A stretch of 64,000 nucleotides of DNA. It comes from Natribaculum luteum. Lineage in GTDB: Archaea; Halobacteriota; Halobacteria; Halobacteriales; Natrialbaceae. Below the pieces are notes generated by a model. The model did no database searches, was not told where the DNA came from, and was given only the letters and a program-made list of their open reading frames with translations. This document shows, piece by piece, positions 39,908 to 48,543 of the stretch (the stretch's first letter is position 1; each line of letters opens with the position of its first letter). The position numbers were made by a program, and so were the translations under genes. The stretch spans positions 2,651,199 through 2,715,198 of the forward strand of contig NZ_CP095397.1 in the NCBI RefSeq assembly GCF_023008545.1, in the 5' to 3' direction.

Positions 39908-42900
39908 CGTTGGTCACCTCCGCAACCTCGTTGGTCGTTCGTGCTTCCAGGTCTCCCTCCACGGAGAGGTTGATGTCCCGGAGTCTGTCCTCTAGCTCCT
40001 CGCTCGCGTCCCAGAGGCCCCGATCGATGGCCTCGAGCAGCGTCGCGGTGATCGACTCGAGCGCCCACGGATTGACGTCGCGCATCCACTTCTGACGATC
40101 CTCGTCGAAGGCGTAGGCCTCGGCGACGTCCTCCCAGAGCCGGTCGCTGATGACGCCCGTGGTGGCGTCCCAGCCCAGCGTGACGTCGACCGTCGTCGAG
40201 AGGTCGCCCGCACCCTTGTAGCTGTGCTCCTCCATGGAGTCGAGCCAGTCGGGGTTGAGCACGCGGGCGCGCATCGCCTTGCGGACTTTCTCCTCGTTGG
40301 TGTAGACCGAGACGTCGTCCGGATCGCTCGAGTCGCCGACGTAGGAGGCCGGCTCCTCGCCAGAGACCTCCGCAACGGCGGAGATGAAGCCGCCGTGGAA
40401 CGCGTACCAGTCCGAGGAGTCGAACTCGTCCTGTTCTGCCGTGTCCTCGATCTTCACGGTGGCGTCGACGCTCGAGAGCCGACGCTCGAAGGCGTCGTGG
40501 GCGTCGGAGACCCGCCCGCGCGACCCCATCGCGTAACCGCCCCACTGGACGTAGACGTCCGCGAGGTCCGCACGGTCCTCCCAGTTGCCCTCGTCGACGG
40601 CCTTGTTCGTCCCGGCACCGTAGCCGCCGGGTTTCGTGGTGAAGACCCGGTCCATGACGGCGTCGCGGGCGTCTTTCTCCTCGAGGCCGTCGTCTGCGAG
40701 TTCGGCGGCTTCCTCCTCGACGTGCTTTTTCACGTAGTTCAACTCCGTCGGCTCGTCGAGGTCGACCACCGCGTCGACGGCGTCGTGGATCACGCCCGCA
40801 GCGGCGGGGAAGGCGTCGCGGAACAGTCCCGAAACCCGGGTGGTCACGTCAATCCGCGGGCGGTCGAGTTCCTCGAGCGGAATGGGCTCGACGTCGTCGA
40901 TCCGGCCCGCGTCGGTCCAGACGGGTTCGACGCCCATCATCGCGAGCACCTGGGCGATGGTTTCCCCGCGGGTTCGGATCGTGGGGGTCCCCCACGCGAC
41001 GACGCCGATCTCCTCGGGGTACTCGTCGTTTTCAGTGTGGTGGCGCTCGAGGACGCCCTCCGCCACCTCCCGGCCGACTTGCCAGGCGGCTTTCGCCGGC
41101 ACCTTCCGGGGATCGATCGTGTAGAAGTTCCGCGCGGTCGGCAGCAGGTCGACGCCGCCGCGGGTGGGTGCGCCAGAGCCACCCGGCGGGACGTACTCGC
41201 CCTCGAGGGCGTCCGCGGTGCGTGGAATCTCGTCTTCGGCTCCGTGGACGCGCGGGGCGGCTTCCTCGCAGATGAACTCGAGCACCTCCCGAAGGTCGTC
41301 GTGTGCACCCGGTTTCGCGCGCGCGTCGCCGATCGTCTCGAGGTCGACGATGAGCAGGTTGATGTTCACTTCGTCCTCGGGCCCCCCCTCCAACTCGGAG
41401 ACGGGGACGTCGAAGTCGTGTTCCGCGAGTGTCTCGATTAACTCGACGCTTTGCTCGTAGACGACGTCGGCGGCCTCGGCGTAGGTCATGTCCAGATCCT
41501 CGTCGTACTTGCCGGGCGACTCGAGCATTTTGTCGTAGTCGACGCCGAGTGCGCCCGCCACGCTCTCGCGCAGGCTCGGCGCGCCGGGGTTCTCGAGACG
41601 GGTAAGTGCGACCAGATACTCGACCAGTCGCTCGCCTTCCGGCGGCTCACTCATCGTGTGCAGGCCCATCCGGATCTGGGTGGTCTTGACGTCGGTGAGG
41701 TACTCGTGGATGCGTTCGACGAGTTCGTCGATGTCGGCCTCGTCGCCGTCCACGTCACCCTCCGCGAGCGTCGAGCCGGCCTCGTCGGGTCCTCGGACAT
41801 CGGCTTTTTCATCTATCGAACCCGCAACGCCGAGTTCGACGGCCAGGTCGAGCTCTTCGACTTTCTCTCGAATGAGGGCCTCGAGCTGTGCGCCCTCGTC
41901 GGCGCGAGCGTCTTCCATTCCCGCCTCGCGGTACTCGCTGGCGAGGTCCTCGAGTTCGGCGAGGTCGTCGTAAGTCCCCGCCGCCCGCATCACGGGCGTG
42001 AGGTAGTCGACGATGGCGGCGTACGACCGGCGTTTCGCCTGGGTCCCCTCACCGGGGTTGTTGACGATGTAGGGGTAGACGTTCGGCAGGTCCGAAACGA
42101 GCGCGTCGGGGGCGCTCTCGCCGTTCAGCCCGACGGTCTTGCCAGGGAGCCACTCGAGGCTACCGTGGGTGCCCAGGTGGACGACTGCGTCGGCCTCGTA
42201 GCTCTCGCGCAGCCAGGCGTAGAAGGCGTAGTAGTCGTGTGGGGGTTGCAGATCGGAGTCGTGGTAGACCTTCGAGGGGTCCATGCCGAAGCCACGCGGG
42301 GGCTGGACCGTCACGAGCACGTTCCCACACTCCACGCCGGGAATGGCGAACGGTCGCTCGGGCGGTTCGCCCCACTCCTCGACGACGTTCTCGCGAAAGC
42401 CCTCGTCGGCCGTCTCGAACCACTCGAGGTACTGCTTCGGCGAGACCACGTCGACGCTCAACTCGCGGACGTCCTCGGGGGCCACCCAGCGGTCCTCGAG
42501 CGTGAGTTGCGACGTCAACGCGTCGATCAACTCCGCACCGTCCTCGGGCCGATCCTCGAGTCTGTATCCACGCTCTTCGAGTTCCTCGAGCAGGTTGACC
42601 GTGCTCTCGGGGCTGTCCAGCCCAAAGGCGGTGCCGATGCCGTCGTCGCTTGGCGGATAGTTGTGGAGGACGACGACGACCTTTTTGTCCTCGTTGGGCG
42701 TGTGTCGAAGCGTCGCCCAGTTGACTGCGAGGCTCGCGACGTGTTCGATCCGATCCTCGATCGGGAAGTGCTGTTTGGGCGCGCTGCCGATCCCGGCCTC
42801 GTCGTCGGTGCGTTCCTTCCCGCTGATCGGATGGGTGATGACGTTGCCGTCGAACTCCGGCAGCGCGACCGAGAGGGCCAGTTCGAAGCCCATCACGCCC

Positions 42901-43778
42901 GTGTCACTCGCCTGGTAGCGCGAGCGCGAGCGCATCGTCGTGATCGCCTGGAGGATCGGGACGTCAAGTTCCTCGAGGAAAATCTCGTCCGTACGACCCT
43001 CGTCGCTGGCCGACCGGCCGCGCTCGCTCATCCCGAGCGAGAACATAAAGGAACTCACGACGGCGTCGACGATCGGCCCGTCCTCGTCGCTGAACCAGTT
43101 TCGCGCGACCCACTCGGCGTTCTCCTGGCCCTCCTCGTCGGTCGCGGGGTTACAGAACGCCGGCAGGACGTTCACGCCCTTTTCCTCGAGTTCGCTCACG
43201 AGCGCGTCGACGTACCGCGTGTTGGCGTGCGTCCAGTGGGACTCGTAGAACCAGACGCCGATCGTCGGTTCGTCGGGATCGTGGGTCTCGAGCAGTTCCT
43301 CGTACTCCACCGCGGGATAATCGGGGTGGTAGACGCCCTCGGTCGGCAGCTCGACGGGGTCGTCGTACGCGCCGTCGTAGTCGCCGTACTCCGTGGCGAG
43401 GTAGCGACAGCAGTGCTCGAGGTTGACGACGCCGCCCCGCTCTAAGTACTCGTAGACTCGCTCGCGATCCTCCGCGGAAACCGTCGTGTCCTCGAGCGCG
43501 TAGGCGTCGCCCGTCGCCTTCACGACCAGCGGAACGCCGGCCTCCTCGAGTCGCGCGGTCGCCACGTCGTAGCCGGGCATGCTCTCTTCGGCCCCGTGCA
43601 GCCAGAAAACCGCCGCGTCGACCGACTCGAGTTCGGCGACGAACGTCTCGATTCCCGTCTCCGATTCGAGGTCACTCTCCGACCGGACGACGAGGTCGAT
43701 CTCCTCGAGTCGTCCTGCCGCCTGCTGTATCGCACCTAACTCGTTTTCGGTCGCCGTGTACAACCCGATTGTCGGCAT
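39900..43778 (-). CDS. cobN: Cobaltochelatase large subunit CobN
   Basis: 1292 residues, the length of CobN/BchH-type large chelatase subunits. Recognisable stretches are ITTMRSRSRYQASDTGVMGFELALSVALPEFDGN, KVVVVLHNYPPSDDGIGTAFGLDSPES, HLGTHGSLEWLPGKTVGL and the C-terminal MRDVNPWALESITATLLEA. It binds the tetrapyrrole and metal, with an AAA/VWA partner (ChlID, divergent at 43828) supplying ATP power. First gene of the cobN-cbiC-cbiE-cbiA-cobO operon; a TATA-like CTTATTT at about 43808-43815 on the minus strand fits a leaderless start. Confidence 0.94.
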   Translation of the reverse strand: MPTIGLYTATENELGAIQQAAGRLEEIDLVVRSESDLESETGIETFVAELESVDAAVFWLHGAEESMPGYDVATARLEEAGVPLVVKATGDAYALEDTTVSAEDRERVYEYLERGGVVNLEHCCRYLATEYGDYDGAYDDPVELPTEGVYHPDYPAVEYEELLETHDPDEPTIGVWFYESHWTHANTRYVDALVSELEEKGVNVLPAFCNPATDEEGQENAEWVARNWFSDEDGPIVDAVVSSFMFSLGMSERGRSASDEGRTDEIFLEELDVPILQAITTMRSRSRYQASDTGVMGFELALSVALPEFDGNVITHPISGKERTDDEAGIGSAPKQHFPIEDRIEHVASLAVNWATLRHTPNEDKKVVVVLHNYPPSDDGIGTAFGLDSPESTVNLLEELEERGYRLEDRPEDGAELIDALTSQLTLEDRWVAPEDVRELSVDVVSPKQYLEWFETADEGFRENVVEEWGEPPERPFAIPGVECGNVLVTVQPPRGFGMDPSKVYHDSDLQPPHDYYAFYAWLRESYEADAVVHLGTHGSLEWLPGKTVGLNGESAPDALVSDLPNVYPYIVNNPGEGTQAKRRSYAAIVDYLTPVMRAAGTYDDLAELEDLASEYREAGMEDARADEGAQLEALIREKVEELDLAVELGVAGSIDEKADVRGPDEAGSTLAEGDVDGDEADIDELVERIHEYLTDVKTTQIRMGLHTMSEPPEGERLVEYLVALTRLENPGAPSLRESVAGALGVDYDKMLESPGKYDEDLDMTYAEAADVVYEQSVELIETLAEHDFDVPVSELEGGPEDEVNINLLIVDLETIGDARAKPGAHDDLREVLEFICEEAAPRVHGAEDEIPRTADALEGEYVPPGGSGAPTRGGVDLLPTARNFYTIDPRKVPAKAAWQVGREVAEGVLERHHTENDEYPEEIGVVAWGTPTIRTRGETIAQVLAMMGVEPVWTDAGRIDDVEPIPLEELDRPRIDVTTRVSGLFRDAFPAAAGVIHDAVDAVVDLDEPTELNYVKKHVEEEAAELADDGLEEKDARDAVMDRVFTTKPGGYGAGTNKAVDEGNWEDRADLADVYVQWGGYAMGSRGRVSDAHDAFERRLSSVDATVKIEDTAEQDEFDSSDWYAFHGGFISAVAEVSGEEPASYVGDSSDPDDVSVYTNEEKVRKAMRARVLNPDWLDSMEEHSYKGAGDLSTTVDVTLGWDATTGVISDRLWEDVAEAYAFDEDRQKWMRDVNPWALESITATLLEAIDRGLWDASEELEDRLRDINLSVEGDLEARTTNEVAEVTNDD

Positions 43779-43827
43779 TATTTAGTAAAGCATTATTTCT
43801 CTACTACAAATAAGGTTTCATATCGAC
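43775..43827. promoter_or_regulatory. Divergent AT-rich promoter of cobN and chlID
   Basis: The 49-bp gap is strikingly AT-rich. GCATTATTT occurs twice as a direct repeat at 43775-43783 and 43790-43798, the first copy covering the cobN start codon. TATA-like sequences occur for both directions (minus-strand CTTATTT at about 43808-43815; plus-strand ATTATTTC at about 43792-43799). The two genes, whose products should form one enzyme, thus share a regulatory region. Confidence 0.6.
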
Positions 43828-45990
43828 ATGGTGCGTCACCGAACACCGTTTCCGGCGATCGTCGGGCAAGAAGAGCTGAAACGAGCGTTGTTAGCCGTCG
43901 CAGTGGACGACGGGTTAGACGGGATACTCGTCCAGGGAGAGAAGGGGACGGCCAAGTCGACGGCCGTCCGAGGGCTGGTCGACCTCCTTCCAGAGCAGCG
44001 GGCCGTCTCCGACTGTCCCTACGGCTGTCCGCCCGACGACCCCGGCCGACAGTGCTCACACTGCCGTTCTCGGGACAATCCGCCGGTCGAGCGCCGGCCG
44101 GTCCCGCTCGTGACGCTCCCGCTCGGGGCGACCCGCGAACGCGTCGTGGGAACGCTGTCGGTGGCCGACGCCCTCGAGGGCGACGCCGAGTTCGACCCCG
44201 GCCTCCTCGCGCGTGCGAATCGTGGCATCCTCTACGTCGACGAGGTGAACCTGCTCGAGGACCACCTCGTGGACGTGATCCTCGATGCGGCCGCAAGCGG
44301 CGTCAACCGCGTCGAGCGCGACGGCGTGAGCGTCACCCACCCCGCCGAGTTCACGCTCGTCGGCACGATGAACCCCGAGGAGGGTGACCTGCGACCACAG
44401 CTCCGGGATCGCTTCGCACTCCAGGCGACGGTCGTCGGCTGTCGCGACCTCGAGGACCGCGTGGAGATCATCGACCGCGCACTCGCGTCTCGCGAGAAGC
44501 CCGAGACGTTCCGTGAGCGCTACGCCGACGAGACCGACCGACTTCGTGAGCGACTGCTCGAGGCCCGGAGGTTGCTCGAGGACGTGTCCCTCCCCAGCGA
44601 TTTCAAACGCGACATCGCAGAGCTCTGCCTCGAGGCGGGCGTCGACGGCCACCGGGCGGACGTCGCCATCGCCCGCACGGCCCGCACGCTCGCCGCGATC
44701 GACGGCCGGCGGAAGGTCATCGAGCCCGACGTACAGGAGGCCGCGCGGCTCGCGCTCCCCCACCGAATGCAGAGCCGGCCCTTCGAGGACGCCCCCGATC
44801 CGGAGGACGTACTCGAGGACCATTTCGACGACGAGGGCGGGAGCGACGATGGGGAAGGCGACGATGGGGAAGGCGACGAGAAGAACGCGGGCGGGGACGC
44901 GAGCGACGAGGGCGAAGACGGGTCGGACGCCGACGACGAATCGCCGGACGACGTGGATGGCGGGAACGGAACCGAGAAAGAGAACGAGGGCGGCGAAGAC
45001 GGACCGGACGACCACGGTGCCGACGACGATGACGACGAAGACGGTCCAGGCGGCGGAGCCGACTCGAGTTCTACCTCGAGCCCGGATTCAGACGAGAACG
45101 AGCGAGACCACGGCGAGTCGGAGAACGACGGCGACGGCGGCGATGGCGGGGACGGCGACGAGAAGGACGAGGCAACCCCGCTTGTCCCCGGCCAGCGACG
45201 GGCCGAGATCGGCGCCGCCGCGGCCCCGTCGGTCGAGGACGTCGACGCCGAGTCGACCGCGCCGGGAGGGGGGTCTCGAGCGATCGTCGAAGCGACAGAG
45301 GGCGGCCGCGGGACGCGGGTACGGACCGAGCGCGCGCCGGACGGCGAGTCGGTCGACGCGGCAGCCTCGATCCGTGCAGCCGCCACGGAGGGACGCACCC
45401 GCGTCGAGGAGGACGACCTCCGGACGTCGGTGCGGCGCTCTCGAGCGGGCTCCCTGATCGTCTTCGTCGTCGACGCCAGCGCCTCGATGCGCCCGGCGAT
45501 GGCCGAAGCCAAGGGGACAGTCATGTCCCTCCTGCAAGACGCTTACGAGCAACGTGACGAGGTGGCGTTCGTAGCCGTCGCTGGCGAGAAGGCAGAAGTC
45601 GTCCTGCCCCCCACCGACAGCGTGACCCTCGCCGCCCGCCACCTGAAGGAACTCCCGACCGGCGATCGGACGCCGCTTCCCTCAGGTCTCGAGAAAGCGA
45701 CCCGGCTCGTGACTCGAGCGGACGCGGACGCGAGCCTCGTGGTCGTCGTGACCGACGGCCGGGCGAACGTCGCCGAAGGGAGCCCGACGGTCAAGACCCG
45801 GGAGGCGGCCAGTCGGCTGGCTCAAGCCGACTGTGAGACCGTGGTCGTCGATGCGAGCGACGACGACCGGACGGGACTCGTCGGCGTCCTCGAAGCCGAG
45901 ACCGGCGGTCGACGGATTCCCCTGTCGGCGCTCTCGGCCGAACGGGTGGCCGAAACCGTGGCAACCGTCCAAGGTCACGAGGGCACGTAA
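43828..45990 (+). CDS. Magnesium/cobalt chelatase subunit, fused AAA and VWA (ChlID type)
   Basis: 720 residues. AAA+ part (about 1-330): Walker A GEKGTAKST, a Cys cluster CPYGCPPDDPGRQCSHC, Walker B ILYVDEVNLL, sensor region GTMNPEEGDLRPQLRDRF. A very acidic linker (about 330-455) of Asp, Gly and Glu follows. The C-terminal VWA domain has MIDAS DASASM and VVVTDGRANVAEGS. It combines BchI-like and BchD-like roles and most likely drives metal insertion by CobN, transcribed divergently next door. Confidence 0.93.
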   Translation: MVRHRTPFPAIVGQEELKRALLAVAVDDGLDGILVQGEKGTAKSTAVRGLVDLLPEQRAVSDCPYGCPPDDPGRQCSHCRSRDNPPVERRPVPLVTLPLGATRERVVGTLSVADALEGDAEFDPGLLARANRGILYVDEVNLLEDHLVDVILDAAASGVNRVERDGVSVTHPAEFTLVGTMNPEEGDLRPQLRDRFALQATVVGCRDLEDRVEIIDRALASREKPETFRERYADETDRLRERLLEARRLLEDVSLPSDFKRDIAELCLEAGVDGHRADVAIARTARTLAAIDGRRKVIEPDVQEAARLALPHRMQSRPFEDAPDPEDVLEDHFDDEGGSDDGEGDDGEGDEKNAGGDASDEGEDGSDADDESPDDVDGGNGTEKENEGGEDGPDDHGADDDDDEDGPGGGADSSSTSSPDSDENERDHGESENDGDGGDGGDGDEKDEATPLVPGQRRAEIGAAAAPSVEDVDAESTAPGGGSRAIVEATEGGRGTRVRTERAPDGESVDAAASIRAAATEGRTRVEEDDLRTSVRRSRAGSLIVFVVDASASMRPAMAEAKGTVMSLLQDAYEQRDEVAFVAVAGEKAEVVLPPTDSVTLAARHLKELPTGDRTPLPSGLEKATRLVTRADADASLVVVVTDGRANVAEGSPTVKTREAASRLAQADCETVVVDASDDDRTGLVGVLEAETGGRRIPLSALSAERVAETVATVQGHEGT

Positions 45991-46047
45991 TCGGAGCCAA
46001 ACGGTCGGTCCGCTCGTGCTCGGGGGAGGTCCACAACGGTTATTCTC

Positions 46048-46068
46048 GTTCCCACACTATGTGGGAAC
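46048..46068. promoter_or_regulatory. Palindromic operator at vapBC start
   Basis: Perfect inverted repeat: GTTCCCACA at 46048-46056, a 3-nt spacer CTA, and TGTGGGAAC at 46060-46068. It ends one base before the antitoxin ATG and starts just after a TATA-like GGTTATTC (about 46038-46045), where a bound dimer would block transcription. AbrB-type antitoxins usually repress their own operon. Confidence 0.7.
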
Positions 46069-46350
46069 ATGCCGACGGTAGACTCGAAGGGACGGATCGT
46101 GCTCCCGAAGGAAGTGCGCGAGCGGCTCGGAATCGAGCCCGGGACCGAAGTAGCGGTCCAGGAGGAAGACGGCAAGGCTATCGTCGAACCGGAGACGGAT
46201 CCCGATCGAATTATCGAGCGGATGGAATCGCTCGTCGAGGACGCTGCCGCCGAACGAGAACCACGGGACTACGACGACCTCGACGTGTACGCTCGAGACC
46301 ACGCGGATACCGTCCGCCAGGGGGCCCGCAGGTCGGATCGAGATGAGTAG
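46069..46350 (+). CDS. AbrB/SpoVT-type antitoxin (VapB-like)
   Basis: 93 residues. Residues 1-45 form a swapped-hairpin DNA-binding domain: VDSKGRIVLPKEVRERLGIEPGTEVAVQEEDGKAIVEP. The C-terminal half (MESLVEDAAAEREPRDYDDLDVYARDHADTVRQGARRSD) is the acidic, flexible part expected to wrap the toxin. It overlaps the PIN toxin gene by 8 nt. A perfect palindrome just upstream suggests self-repression. Confidence 0.9.
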   Translation: MPTVDSKGRIVLPKEVRERLGIEPGTEVAVQEEDGKAIVEPETDPDRIIERMESLVEDAAAEREPRDYDDLDVYARDHADTVRQGARRSDRDE

Positions 46351-46807
46351 TGACGGACCATACCTCTTCGACGTCGGCGTGATCGCGCTCGCGCACGCTG
46401 GCACGCCCGTAAGCGAGTCCGCACTCACCTACGTTCGGGACGCGATCAGAGGGGAGATCGATGGGGTAATCCCGTATCCGGCACTCGTCGATGCCCACCA
46501 CGTCCTGTCGTCGTACTACGGCTTCTCGAACGAGCGCGCGTCGGACCTCATGGAGAATCTGATGGACGCGAAACGCATTCACTGGCACGACGAGATGCCA
46601 GAGTCGCTCGTCCGCTCGGGATTCACGCTGTCCAGTGAACTGAACGTCGAAGGGTGGGACGGCTACTACGCCCAGGTCGCTCTCGCCGAGAGCGTCGAGA
46701 CGATCCTGACGCTCGACGACGACTTCGAAGACGTGGACGGCGTCGCGACCGAGGTCGTCCTCACCCCTGACGAGTTCGCCACGCTGAACGACTACCTCGA
46801 GTATTGA
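46343..46807 (+). CDS. PIN-domain toxin (VapC-like ribonuclease)
   Basis: 154 residues. Acidic PIN residues are in order: Asp10 (YLFDVGVIAL), Asp50 where Glu is usual (PALVDAHHVL), Asp106 (EGWDGYYAQVA) and Asp125-127 (LTLDDDFED). Expected to cleave RNA with Mg2+ and be neutralised by the upstream antitoxin. The pair lies between chlID and the end of the cobalamin operon, and may have entered as a unit. The Asp-for-Glu exchange keeps the charge, so activity is likely kept. Confidence 0.87.
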   Translation: MSSDGPYLFDVGVIALAHAGTPVSESALTYVRDAIRGEIDGVIPYPALVDAHHVLSSYYGFSNERASDLMENLMDAKRIHWHDEMPESLVRSGFTLSSELNVEGWDGYYAQVALAESVETILTLDDDFEDVDGVATEVVLTPDEFATLNDYLEY

Positions 46808-46846
46808 CGATTCGAGTCCGAAGCGGTGAAGTCGGCGTCGGGCCGA

Positions 46847-48124
46847 TCAGCGGCTCGATCCGTCGAGTCGCCACGTGTGAAGCCGGTATTCCCCGCGAGT
46901 AACGCCCTCGTCGTGATACTCGACTGGTTCTTCGATCACCGCGAGCCGACCCTCGCTGAGGTCACCGGCGCTCGAGATCCCCTCGATCGGGTGGGTCTCG
47001 AGCGGCCCCGTCGCGGCCTCGAGTACGTGCACGGCGTGAGTCTCTGCGTCCCGCTCGCGGAAGTTCTGAGCGGAAGGGATCGCCACGAGGCCGTCGGAGG
47101 CGGAGATGCAGCGGGCGAACCCACGGACGTCGTGACTCCAGGCGACTTCGCCCTCGAGGTCAACAGCGAAGGCCGTGTGCTCGTTCGGGTGGCGACCGTC
47201 GGGGTCGCGGGTCCCCTCGGCGAAGGTGTTCCCGGTCACGAAGACCGCCGTCCCGTTGGCGACGGCGACGTGGTTCGGGTAGGCGTAGAGGGTCTCTCCC
47301 TCGAGGTCACGTTCACTCGCGAGGTCGACGCGCCAGACCTCCCCGCAGTTGTCGTCGAGGAGGTAGCCGTGTTTGTCCCCATGGCTGGCGACGACGATTC
47401 CCTCGTCGGTGAAAGCCACGTCGCCGACGCGACGCTCGCCCGGCGTTCCGGGGTCCCAGTTCGCGAGTTCGTCGCCGGTCTCGAGGTCCAGCACCACGAG
47501 GCCGTGGTCGTGATCGTGGTTGTCGGGACAGCGGTTGTACGCCACGGCGACCCGGTCGTCGTCGACGGCGACGGCGATGGGTGAGGCCTGGTCGTCGTAG
47601 GCCCACCGGAGGCCGCCCTCGAGGTCGAAGCCGTAGACGACGCTCGACCAGTACTGCACGTCGCCGTCGCGTTCGTACCGGCGTGCGGCGGCGACGATCG
47701 TCTCGCCGGCGATCCGGACGTCGACGACGAAGGGTTGGGCAAAGAAGGTCTCCCGTGCTGGCGGGCCGACGTCCTCGGCGGTGACGTACTCCCACAGGAG
47801 GTCGCCGGTTTCACTCGAGAAGACGCGGATCCGCCCCTCGGGACCGCGTTCGCCGACCACGAGGAGGTTATCGGTGGCGTCCATCGAGACGACGTAGCGC
47901 TCCTCGTCGCCGTCGACGGACCAGCGTTCTTCGGCCTCGTTCTCGAGGTCGTAGGCGATCACGCGCCCGTCCGCGAGGCCGGCGAAGACGGTCTCATCGC
48001 GGACGGCGACCGCCGACCGACGCCAGTTGTGTCTGCTCGCTGCCGAACCGAGGTCGCCGAGTGACAGGCACGTCTCGCCCTCGAGTATCCCGTCGCTGTC
48101 CTCGACGCTCAGCGTATCGTTCAT
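46847..48124 (-). CDS. PQQ-type beta-propeller protein in cobalamin operon
   Basis: 425 residues, no signal peptide, so cytoplasmic. Repeats of about 40-50 residues of beta-propeller type: AVRDETVFAGLADGRVIAYDLE, IRVFSSETGDLLWEYV, LVVLDLETGDELANWDPG, AVDLEGEVAWSHDVRG. No enzyme motif is seen. It is the last gene of the cbi series; a GTG two codons upstream overlaps the DUF3209 stop (GTGA) and is an alternative start. Role unknown, perhaps a scaffold or sensor (inference from position only). Confidence 0.75.
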   Translation of the reverse strand: MNDTLSVEDSDGILEGETCLSLGDLGSAASRHNWRRSAVAVRDETVFAGLADGRVIAYDLENEAEERWSVDGDEERYVVSMDATDNLLVVGERGPEGRIRVFSSETGDLLWEYVTAEDVGPPARETFFAQPFVVDVRIAGETIVAAARRYERDGDVQYWSSVVYGFDLEGGLRWAYDDQASPIAVAVDDDRVAVAYNRCPDNHDHDHGLVVLDLETGDELANWDPGTPGERRVGDVAFTDEGIVVASHGDKHGYLLDDNCGEVWRVDLASERDLEGETLYAYPNHVAVANGTAVFVTGNTFAEGTRDPDGRHPNEHTAFAVDLEGEVAWSHDVRGFARCISASDGLVAIPSAQNFRERDAETHAVHVLEAATGPLETHPIEGISSAGDLSEGRLAVIEEPVEYHDEGVTRGEYRLHTWRLDGSSR

Positions 48125-48126
48125 CC

Positions 48127-48504
48127 TCACTCCTCTACCGGAAACGCCTCGTGGAGCGTGTAGTGGGTCTCACCCAGGTCCTCGAGGAGGCCGTCGGTTC
48201 GCTCTCGGAGCCGGCGAATCCGCTGTTCGGCGTCCCGCACGGCGACAACCCGTCCACGAAGGTACGCCCCGTGGGGCTCACTCGAATCGGCGTCGGACGC
48301 TTTTTCCTCCAGGTCGACCAGCGCCGCGTCGAGGTGACGGCCGATCTCGTCGAGGTTCTCGGCGTTCGCCAGCGCGGCGATCGGCCCCTCGTCCTCGAGG
48401 GCGTCGCCGATCTCTGCTTTGGCGTGTTGCTCGATGCTCTCGTCGACGGTTCCGTTCACGTTCATCAGTGCGAGTCTCAGCGCTTCGAGTTCTGCGCAAG
48501 CCAT
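48127..48504 (-). CDS. DUF3209 family protein
   Basis: 125 residues, all-helical, start MACAELEALRLALMNVNGTVDESIEQHAKAEIGDALEDEGP. It matches the DUF3209 family, which occurs with CbiX in cobalamin gene clusters. The conserved His in EQHAKAEIG and the end ETHYTLHEAFPVEE may bind metal (inference). The function is unknown. It is 39 nt after cbiX and overlaps or abuts the beta-propeller gene. Confidence 0.83.
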   Translation of the reverse strand: MACAELEALRLALMNVNGTVDESIEQHAKAEIGDALEDEGPIAALANAENLDEIGRHLDAALVDLEEKASDADSSEPHGAYLRGRVVAVRDAEQRIRRLRERTDGLLEDLGETHYTLHEAFPVEE

Positions 48505-48543
48505 TGTCGTATTGTCTCGTTGGTTCGTTCTGTGGTCCTACAG

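Noticed and set aside
40224..43445. Very long open frames on the plus strand opposite cobN
   Set aside because: They mirror the codon bias of cobN in the opposite strand; composition is Val/Arg/Asp-rich without any family motif, while cobN on the minus strand has clear homology.
46847..48124. Exported PQQ-dependent dehydrogenase
   Set aside because: No signal peptide and no dehydrogenase active-site residues; only generic beta-propeller repeats.
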